Assembly: GCA_031548875.1 (NCBI GenBank) | Contig: JAVBQQ010000064.1 | Coordinates: 1 to 52,640, forward strand | Source of the DNA: JAAYCI01 sp031548875 | GTDB taxonomy: Bacteria; Bacillota; Clostridia; Oscillospirales; Ruminococcaceae | Direction: 5' to 3' | Length of the DNA: 52,640 nucleotides | Shown: positions 25,772-31,741 of the stretch, piece by piece | Layout of the letters: every line of letters begins with the position of its first letter | Numbering within the stretch: position 1 is the stretch's first letter | Notes under the pieces: generated by a model | Seen by the model: only the letters and a program-made list of their open reading frames with translations | Told to the model about the DNA's origin: nothing | Databases searched by the model: none | Position numbers and translations under genes: made by a program

Positions 25772-26206
25772 ATGATGCATATCCACAACCTGGATGAACT
25801 GCCCGCCGCGTATATCGAATCCTTTTTTGGCGGTGAAACGAGACAGCTCGGCGCTCTTGCGGGCAGCCGCAAGCTGTATGTGAACATCGACGTGATACCG
25901 CCCGGAGCGGCCAGCACCCAATACCACGCCCACACCTTGCAGGAGGAGTTCTTCCTCATCCTGACGGGCAGCGGCACGCTGCACACCCTGGAAGGTGACC
26001 GCCCGGTGCGCAAGGGCGACTTCATCGCAAAGCCGGCGGGCCTTGAGAACCCCCACCGGTTCGACAACACCGGCGATGCCCCGCTTGAGATCCTGGACGT
26101 GGGAACGGTGGAGGAGGGCGACGTGGCCTACTACCCCGAGGAAGACCGCTACCGCCTGCGGGGCGAGGGCATCGACCTTTCGCCGCGCCCGGGAGACGCG
26201 CTATGA
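25772..26206 (+). CDS. Cupin domain protein
   Basis: A small single-domain cupin of 144 residues. The metal-binding motif 1 reads YHAHTLQEEFFLILTGSG and motif 2 KGDFIAKPAGLENPHRF, so the His/Glu ligands are in place. Substrate and role are unknown; related cupins act as sugar or small-molecule isomerases, dioxygenases or sensors. It begins 20 bases after polA (GGAAAGGACGG upstream; ATG 25775 is an alternative). Its stop overlaps the rimI start in an ATGA arrangement, so it is part of the polA-rimI-tsaD cluster. Confidence 0.88.
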   Translation: MMHIHNLDELPAAYIESFFGGETRQLGALAGSRKLYVNIDVIPPGAASTQYHAHTLQEEFFLILTGSGTLHTLEGDRPVRKGDFIAKPAGLENPHRFDNTGDAPLEILDVGTVEEGDVAYYPEEDRYRLRGEGIDLSPRPGDAL

Positions 26207-26694
26207 ACACCGCCCTCTCCCTCTCCTTCGCACTGCTCTCGCCGGCCACGTTGGACGCCTGCGCCGAGATCGCGCGCCATGCTCCCGACCCCTGGCAACC
26301 CGCAGCGCTGGAGCGTGCCCTGGCGGACCCCCTCCGCCGCACCTTCGTTGCGCTGGACGCGTCGTCCGCCGGCCGGCCGCTGGCCTTTGCAAGCTTTATC
26401 GCCCTGCCGGACAACTGCGACCTCGAACTGATGGCCGTGCATCCGGACAAACGGCGGCAGGGCGTAGGCGCGGCACTGCTGCGCCATGCGCTGGCGGCGC
26501 TGGCCGCCGAGGGGCCGCGCACCTGCCTCTTGGAGGCGCGCGCCTCCAACATTGCAGCCCTGGCACTGTACGAAAAGCTCGGCTTCAAGCGCCTGGCGCT
26601 GCGCAAGGGTATGTACGCAAACCCCGCAGAGGACGGCTGGCTGCTGGGTGCGGAACTGCATGAGATGACGAAAACCGGAAAAGAGGACGCATGA
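26203..26694 (+). CDS. rimI: Ribosomal-protein alanine N-acetyltransferase (RimI-like GNAT)
   Basis: A GNAT acetyltransferase of 163 residues. The acetyl-CoA loop is RRQGVGAALLRHAL, preceded by the LELMAVHPDK strand and followed by LLEARASNIAALALYEKLGFK, which is typical of RimI. RimI acetylates the N-terminal alanine of ribosomal protein S18 in E. coli. The identification is strengthened by direct coupling to tsaD (4-base ATGA overlap), a common arrangement in Firmicutes. The usual partners tsaB and tsaE are not in this window; a cupin gene occupies the upstream slot. Confidence 0.85.
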   Translation: MNTALSLSFALLSPATLDACAEIARHAPDPWQPAALERALADPLRRTFVALDASSAGRPLAFASFIALPDNCDLELMAVHPDKRRQGVGAALLRHALAALAAEGPRTCLLEARASNIAALALYEKLGFKRLALRKGMYANPAEDGWLLGAELHEMTKTGKEDA

Positions 26695-27707
26695 GGATAC
26701 TGGGCATCGAGACAAGCTGCGACGAAACCGCCGCGGCTGTGGTGGAGGACGGACGGCGGGTGCTGTCCGGCGTGGTGGCTTCCAGCGTGGAGGAACAGGC
26801 TCTGTACGGCGGTATCGTGCCCGAGATCGCCAGCCGGAGGCACATCGAGTGCATCAGTGCGGTAGTGGAACAGGCGCTGGAGCAGGCCGGCCTTGGCGCG
26901 GATAAGATCGACGCCGTGGCCCCCACCTACGCGCCCGGTCTCATCGGCGCACTGCTGGTGGGCGTCAACTTTGCCAAAGGGCTGGCCTGCGCTGCGGGCA
27001 AGCCGCTGGTGCCTGTGCACCACCTGCGCGGCCATGTGGCATCGCTCTATCTCGCCCACCCGCAGCTGGCGCCGCCCTTCCTCTGCCTCATCGCCTCGGG
27101 CGGGCATTCGCACCTCGTTCTGGTGGAAGGCTACACCCACTTCCGGGTACTGGGTCGCACGGTGGACGACGCCGCGGGCGAAGCGTTCGACAAGGTGGCG
27201 CGCACGCTGGGCCTGGGTTACCCCGGCGGCCCGGCCATCGCCAAAGCTGCGGCCGGCGGCGACCCTGCGCGCTATCCGTTGCCCACACCACATGCGCCCG
27301 GCCCCTGCGACGTGAGCTTTTCGGGCCTGAAAACCGCCGTGCTGAACATCGTGAACAACGCCCGCATGAAAGGCGAAGAGCTGGACGTGCCCGGCCTTGC
27401 GGCGGCCTTCGAAGAAAAGGCCACCGACCTGTTGGCCGGCCAGCTGGCCCACGCTGCCGCCGACACCGGCGCTCCGGCGCTGGCCCTGGCGGGCGGCGTT
27501 GCCGCCAACGCTCGCCTGCGCGCAAAAGCGGAGGAAACCGCCCGTACCCACGGCACACAGCTATACCTGCCCCCGCTCTCCCTCTGCGGAGACAACGCCG
27601 CCATGATTGCCGCACAGGGCTACTACGAGTTCGAGGCCGGCCACACGGCCGGCCCCGATCTGAACGGGTATGCCACCCTCCCCATGGAGGAGGATTATCC
27701 TTCCTGA
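26691..27707 (+). CDS. tsaD: tRNA N6-threonylcarbamoyltransferase (TsaD)
   Basis: TsaD transfers the threonylcarbamoyl group to A37 of ANN-decoding tRNAs, completing t6A. The 338-residue ASKHA-fold protein starts ILGIETSCDETAAAVV, carries the metal ligands His111 and His115 in HHLRGHVAS, the SGGHSHLVLV and FSGLKTAVLN segments, ALAGGVAANARLR, and the last metal Asp in CGDNAAMIA. Its start overlaps the rimI stop. The product is the substrate made cyclic by TcdA (7.2 kb). The gene ends 4 bases from the convergent lepB stop, so transcripts from both strands may overlap. Confidence 0.97.
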   Translation: MRILGIETSCDETAAAVVEDGRRVLSGVVASSVEEQALYGGIVPEIASRRHIECISAVVEQALEQAGLGADKIDAVAPTYAPGLIGALLVGVNFAKGLACAAGKPLVPVHHLRGHVASLYLAHPQLAPPFLCLIASGGHSHLVLVEGYTHFRVLGRTVDDAAGEAFDKVARTLGLGYPGGPAIAKAAAGGDPARYPLPTPHAPGPCDVSFSGLKTAVLNIVNNARMKGEELDVPGLAAAFEEKATDLLAGQLAHAAADTGAPALALAGGVAANARLRAKAEETARTHGTQLYLPPLSLCGDNAAMIAAQGYYEFEAGHTAGPDLNGYATLPMEEDYPS

Positions 27708-27711
27708 TGCT

Positions 27712-28254
27712 TCACCCCAACCATTTGGGGCTGGGGAAGATGCGGAATAGCACCTTGCCCAATATCTTGTCCTTGTGCACATAGGTATTGGTCCAGAAGC
27801 GGGAGTCCCAGCTGCGCATGCGGTTGTCCCCCAGCACAAAGTAGGAGTCCTCGGGCACCTTGTAGGGCCCAAAATCGCCCTGGAGCTCCCCTTTTACATA
27901 AGAGCTATCCAGCGGCACCGCGCCCCCGTTTATGTATACCTTGCCGTCCACGATGTTCACCGTCTCGCCGGGCAGGCCGATGACCCGCTTGACATAATAC
28001 TGGCTCTCGTCGTCAGGGTAGAAGAACACGATGATGTCCTCTCGTTTTGGCGGTGTGTATTCATAGGCCAGCCGGTTGCCGATCACACGGTCACCCACAT
28101 TGATGGTGTCCTCCATCGACTCGGTGGGCACCTGTGCATTCACAATCAACACCTGTGTGAGGAACATGGCGGCCAGCAGGGCTATCAGGATGGAGCGCGT
28201 CCAGTCCACAAAGCCCCATCTGCGGCGAAGCGTGGGGTCTACGATTTCCCTCAT
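27712..28254 (-). CDS. lepB: Type I signal peptidase
   Basis: Membrane-bound serine-lysine protease that removes signal peptides. At 180 residues it is the short Gram-positive type, with one N-terminal membrane anchor (about 19-40). The catalytic Ser46 is in VPTESMEDTI and the general-base Lys89 in YYVKRVIGLPGE; the box E sequence GDNRMRSWDSR follows. I chose ATG 28254, with AGGAGGCGGAG upstream; longer in-frame starts at 28317 and 28359 add about 21-35 unrelated residues. The upstream region holds short hairpins and the divergent NYN gene. Confidence 0.94.
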   Translation of the reverse strand: MREIVDPTLRRRWGFVDWTRSILIALLAAMFLTQVLIVNAQVPTESMEDTINVGDRVIGNRLAYEYTPPKREDIIVFFYPDDESQYYVKRVIGLPGETVNIVDGKVYINGGAVPLDSSYVKGELQGDFGPYKVPEDSYFVLGDNRMRSWDSRFWTNTYVHKDKILGKVLFRIFPSPKWLG

Positions 28255-28373
28255 GGGTTGTGCGCTCCGCCTCCTTTCCCGGCCAACCTCCGGCCGCACC
28301 GGCCCGGCCTTCTGCATGGCAGCGGCACGGCCACCGCAAAAAACGATTATCCCCGGCACTCCAAAAACGTATC

Positions 28374-28463
28374 ATTCAAACGCCGCAGGCGTTTCAATGT
28401 TCTCGGGCCGGGCGCGCCAGCGCCCAGACGCGCATCTGCGCGGCCAAATGGCGCCAGCCATTT
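28374..28463. repeat. Three tandem short hairpins upstream of NYN gene
   Basis: Between lepB and the NYN gene: AAACGCC-GCA-GGCGTTT (28378-28394, extendable to 11 bp with one mismatch), GGGCGC-GCCA-GCGCCC (28410-28425) and AAATGGC-GCCA-GCCATTT (28446-28463). All have very short loops and no T-run. Confidence 0.6.
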
Positions 28464-28489
28464 GCAGTTCGAGGTTATTATAGCATAAT
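28462..28489 (+). promoter_or_regulatory. Candidate promoter of NYN/LOTUS gene
   Basis: TTGCAG (28462-28467), 16-base spacer, CATAAT (28484-28489), 24 bases upstream of the ATG at 28514. The -35 overlaps the last of the three hairpins. Confidence 0.45.
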
Positions 28490-28513
28490 ACCCACAAAGA
28501 AAGGAACAATTTT

Positions 28514-29416
28514 ATGCAAGATAATGGCAGGGTCATCGCGTTGCTCATCGACGCCGAAAACGTCTCTCCCAAGTACATCAAGGTCATCCTGGATGAACTG
28601 AGCCTGTACGGCACGCCGGCCTACAAGCGCATCTATGGCGACTGGACCAACCCCGAGATGAGCAGCTGGAAAAAACGGTTGCTTGAAAACAACCTGACGC
28701 CCATCCAGCAGTTCAGCTACACCCAGGGCAAAAACGCCTCTGATAGCGCCATGATCATCGATGCGATGGATATTTTGTACGCCAACAATTGCGATGGATT
28801 CTGTCTCGTCTCGTCCGATTCCGATTTTACGCGCCTGGCCTCCCGCCTGCGCGAGAGCCGCATGTACGTCATCGGCATGGGCGAGAGCAAGACCCCCATG
28901 TCCTTCAAATCCGCCTGCGACACCTTCAAATACCTCGACGTATTGATTTCGGCCGGAGGCAAGGCAGGCGGCGACAAGCCCGCTGCGGATAAAGCCAAAG
29001 CAGACAGCAAAACAAAACCCGTAAAGAAAAATGGTCGGGCGGTGCCCAAAACAGCCCCGGAAACCGCAAAACCCGACGCCGCCATGATACCGCCGAACGG
29101 CACCGCGCCCGAAACACCAGTGCCCGAGGCGCCCACCCCCACCTCGCTCGACCTGCACGAGGACGCCGCCGGCTTCGTGCCGCTGGAGGAGATCGTGCAG
29201 CGCATCCACGATATCATCGACCACGACTCCGACGAGGACGGTTTCATGTCCCTCTCGCAGGTGGGCAGCATCCTGGGCCGCCAGTTCGTCGATTTCGACA
29301 CCCGCAACTACGGCTTCTCAAAGCTGCACAAGCTCATCACCTACACCGGCGGGTTCGACACGAAGTACGAGAGCATCCCCGGCGGCGGCCGCAACCTGAT
29401 GGTGAAGAACAAATAA
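28514..29416 (+). CDS. NYN domain protein with C-terminal OST-HTH/LOTUS domain
   Basis: A 300-residue protein with an N-terminal NYN (PIN-like) nuclease domain: acidic residues in ALLIDAENV (Asp13), KNASDSAMIIDAMDIL and LVSSDSDFTRLASRLRE form the expected metal site. A low-complexity Lys/Ala/Pro linker (about 150-215) leads to a C-terminal OST-HTH/LOTUS domain (DGFMSLSQVGSILGR, NYGFSKLHKLI). Such LabA/DUF88-type proteins are predicted to bind, and perhaps cut, structured RNA; no target is known. AGAAAGGA lies upstream of the ATG. The gene appears monocistronic, ending at a terminator shared with the convergent histidine kinase. Confidence 0.9.
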   Translation: MQDNGRVIALLIDAENVSPKYIKVILDELSLYGTPAYKRIYGDWTNPEMSSWKKRLLENNLTPIQQFSYTQGKNASDSAMIIDAMDILYANNCDGFCLVSSDSDFTRLASRLRESRMYVIGMGESKTPMSFKSACDTFKYLDVLISAGGKAGGDKPAADKAKADSKTKPVKKNGRAVPKTAPETAKPDAAMIPPNGTAPETPVPEAPTPTSLDLHEDAAGFVPLEEIVQRIHDIIDHDSDEDGFMSLSQVGSILGRQFVDFDTRNYGFSKLHKLITYTGGFDTKYESIPGGGRNLMVKNK

Positions 29417-29443
29417 TATGGCGCTCCCCCAAACCCATAAAAC

Positions 29444-29475
29444 AAGAGAGCCCCGCGGCTAAGGGCTCTCTTTTC
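29444..29475. terminator. Bidirectional terminator between NYN gene and vanS-like gene
   Basis: A perfect 10-bp stem (29444-29453 with 29463-29472) with T-rich sequence after it on the plus strand and TTGTTTTA after it on the minus strand. It lies between two convergent genes. Confidence 0.8.
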
Positions 29476-29525
29476 CATATCCCTGCAAACGGAACTCATC
29501 ACACAATGGCGCCCCGCGCCAGCTC

Positions 29526-30623
29526 TCAGGCCACCAGGTACTGCGGCAGCGAGACGACGAACTCCACCTGCTCGTCCTCGCTGCGCACCTCGATGGCCCC
29601 GCCGTGCATCTCCACGATCTCCTTCGCAATCGCCAGCCCCAGGCCGCTGCCGCCCTCTTCGCCGCCGCGGGCCTCGTCCACCCGGTAGAACTGCTCAAAC
29701 ACGTGGGCCAGCTTGTGCGGCGGGATGGTGTTTCCGCTGTTGCGCAGGTAAAGGCGCACCCACGGCCCCTCCAGCCACACGCGGGCGTACAGTTGGGTGT
29801 CCGGGAAGCTGTAGCTCACGGCGTTGCGCAACAGGTTGTCCAGCACCCGCTGCAGCTTGCCCGCGTCGGCCACCATCTCGATGCCCGGCTGTACGGCCAG
29901 GTCGTAGGTGAGGCCCTTGGGCGCCAAAAGCGGTCGGAACTCGTCCGTCACCTGTTCGGCCATCATCGAGAAGTTGAACCGCACCGGCTCGGGCGCAAGC
30001 CCCTTCAGGCTGAAGCGGGTGATCTCGAAAAACTCGTTGATGAGGTCCTCCAGCTTTTGCGCCTTGGCCGTGGAGATGGCAAGGTACCGCTCCCGCAGCT
30101 CGGGCGATATGTCCGGCTCGTCGCGCAGGAGCGTCAGGTATCCCAGCACCGAGGTGAGCGGCGTCTTCAGGTCGTGCGCCAGATACACCACCAGGTCGTC
30201 TTTGCGCTGTTCGGCCTCGGCGGCCAACTGGCTGTTGCGCATGCTCTCGTACTGCACCTGGCGCAAAAGGCCGCCCAGCTCGACCAGCTCGTCCGGCAAC
30301 TCGATGGCCCCGCCCTCCAGGTTGGCCACCTGCCGGATGGCCCCCGACAACGCGATGACCCCCCGAGCGATGCGGTGCCATAAAAAGATGAGGATGACGA
30401 GTGTGCCCGCCACCCAACAGCCAAAGAAAAACCAGGCCAGGTGGTTCTGCACAAAATTGAGCACCTGGTACAGCGGGTCTTCCGGGTACCAGATGCGCGC
30501 GCGCGCCAAAAAATACGCCGCGACGGTCACACAGGCCAAAAGCAGCGTGAACACCAACGCCTGCCAGAAAAACCGCGCCATATACCGGCGGCTCAGCGTG
30601 GTCTGCAGGTGTTTGTCATCCAT
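29526..30623 (-). CDS. VanS-like sensor histidine kinase
   Basis: A membrane sensor kinase of 365 residues. Two N-terminal membrane helices (about 20-40 and 62-82) enclose only a short extracytoplasmic loop; then come a HAMP-like segment, the H-box AHDLKTPLTS (phosphoacceptor His150), the N-box DNLLRNAVSYS, and GGSGLGLAIAKEI. The kinase core closely follows VanS/PrmB-type kinases that monitor cell-wall stress. ATG 30623 overlaps the regulator gene by 8 bases and is preferred over 30713. No van resistance genes are nearby, so the output is probably envelope or other commensal genes rather than vancomycin resistance. Confidence 0.92.
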   Translation of the reverse strand: MDDKHLQTTLSRRYMARFFWQALVFTLLLACVTVAAYFLARARIWYPEDPLYQVLNFVQNHLAWFFFGCWVAGTLVILIFLWHRIARGVIALSGAIRQVANLEGGAIELPDELVELGGLLRQVQYESMRNSQLAAEAEQRKDDLVVYLAHDLKTPLTSVLGYLTLLRDEPDISPELRERYLAISTAKAQKLEDLINEFFEITRFSLKGLAPEPVRFNFSMMAEQVTDEFRPLLAPKGLTYDLAVQPGIEMVADAGKLQRVLDNLLRNAVSYSFPDTQLYARVWLEGPWVRLYLRNSGNTIPPHKLAHVFEQFYRVDEARGGEEGGSGLGLAIAKEIVEMHGGAIEVRSEDEQVEFVVSLPQYLVA

Positions 30624-31326
30624 CGTCTTCAATCTGGTAGCCCACCCCCCACACGGTCTTGATAAACTTGGGCTTGCGCGGCGTCTCGCCCATCTTCTCG
30701 CGCAGGCGGGCAATGTGCGCCATCACAGTGTTGTTGCTGTCCATGAACTTCTCTCCCCACACCGCCTCGAACAACGCCTCACTGCTCACCACCCGGCCGC
30801 GGTTCTCGCACAGGTACCACAGGATGGAAAATTCGATGGGCGTCAGGTTCAGCTGTTCCCCGTACAGCGTACATTTGTGGGTGTCCGCATTGATAACGAG
30901 GCCCAAAAAATCATGCTCCCGCGGGCCGGTGGTGGCGTCCTCGGGCAGGTTGTATCGCCGGGCCCTGCGCAACTGGGCTTTCACGCGGGCCAGCAGTTCC
31001 ATGGGGTTGAAGGGCTTTGTCACATAATCGTCCGCGCCAATGGTCAGCCCGGTGATCTTGTCCATGTCCTCCACCTTGGCCGTCAGCATCAGCACCGGGA
31101 AGGTATGCTCCTTGCGTATCTCCGCGCACAGTGTAAACCCGTCCATGTCCGGCAGCATCACGTCCAGGATGGCCGCGTCGGGCGCGCGCTTTTCCAGCGC
31201 CGCCAGCGCCGACGCCCCATCGTAGAACTTCATCACGTCGTACCCATCGTTTCGCAGGTACAACTCCACAAGGTCGGCGATCTCCCTCTCATCGTCCACC
31301 ACCAGGATGCAGGTTTTGTCCGCCAT
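30616..31326 (-). CDS. VanR-like OmpR family response regulator
   Basis: A 236-residue DNA-binding regulator: a receiver domain with the acidic pair Asp11-Asp12, phosphoacceptor Asp55 (AILDVMLPDMDG) and the TKPFNP lysine, then a winged-helix domain (LTPIEFSILWYLCENRGRVVSS...KTVWGVGYQIE). The pattern KITGLTIGADDYVTKPF and LGLVINADTHKCTL strongly resembles enterococcal VanR. ATG 31326 has AGGAGG 8 bases upstream and replaces a longer in-frame start at 31422. It is transcribed with the kinase from the promoter at 31377-31405. Confidence 0.93.
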   Translation of the reverse strand: MADKTCILVVDDEREIADLVELYLRNDGYDVMKFYDGASALAALEKRAPDAAILDVMLPDMDGFTLCAEIRKEHTFPVLMLTAKVEDMDKITGLTIGADDYVTKPFNPMELLARVKAQLRRARRYNLPEDATTGPREHDFLGLVINADTHKCTLYGEQLNLTPIEFSILWYLCENRGRVVSSEALFEAVWGEKFMDSNNTVMAHIARLREKMGETPRKPKFIKTVWGVGYQIEDDG

Positions 31327-31376
31327 CTGCGCCGCCCTCCTCTTTGCACTTTTGCCAAGGGTATTTCCCAGTTTCC

Positions 31377-31405
31377 AGTATAGGGGTTCCGGGCGCAAAA
31401 CGCAA
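31377..31405 (-). promoter_or_regulatory. Promoter of vanRS-like operon
   Basis: Minus strand: TTGCGT (31400-31405), 17-base spacer, TATACT (31377-31382), about 50 bases before the regulator ATG. Confidence 0.65.
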
Positions 31406-31660
31406 CTTTTCGTCTTTATCATTTTATCGTTTCATCGTCATTTCGCCTGCAGACCTCATTCGTCACACAACTTTCATGCGTATGTAAGTTTTTCGTAAGG
31501 CGGGCATTTTCCGTCCTTTGCCCAGCGCCCTCCCAATTCGATGTTGCCCGGCAAACCAGTGTAGTATCTGCAGATACCCGGCAAACGCGCGCGCAGCGCG
31601 TGTTTGAGAACGGCGGTGCAGCAAGTAACGATTTTCACAAAGGTTTCGCCCACCGTGCCC
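31406..31660. other. Gene-free stretch between divergent operons
   Basis: About 255 bases with no credible gene. It holds a perfect 14-base palindrome GTATCTGCAGATAC (31564-31577), two direct copies of CCCGGCAAAC flanking it, and a hairpin CAAACGCGCGC-GCA-GCGCGTGTTTG (31582-31606, one G-U pair) that resembles the short-loop hairpins near 28.4 kb. It could contain operators for the divergent promoters. Confidence 0.45.
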
Positions 31661-31689
31661 TGTACACAAAACGCGAAGTATGCTATTAT
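31661..31689 (+). promoter_or_regulatory. Promoter of dehydratase-activator operon
   Basis: TGTACA (31661-31666), 17-base spacer, TATTAT (31684-31689) with a TGC extension, about 50 bases before the start codon. Confidence 0.5.
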
Positions 31690-31741
31690 AGTATAGTTTA
31701 TACGCATCTATCGCTTCCCAACATACAGAAAGAGGCTCCAT

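Noticed and set aside
28374..28463. Short CRISPR-like array
   Set aside because: The three hairpins differ in sequence and spacing and there are no repeated direct repeats with spacers. No CRISPR array or cas gene is in the window.
29526..31326. Vancomycin resistance locus
   Set aside because: Only the regulator/kinase pair is present; no ligase, VanH, VanX or VanY homologue exists in the window.
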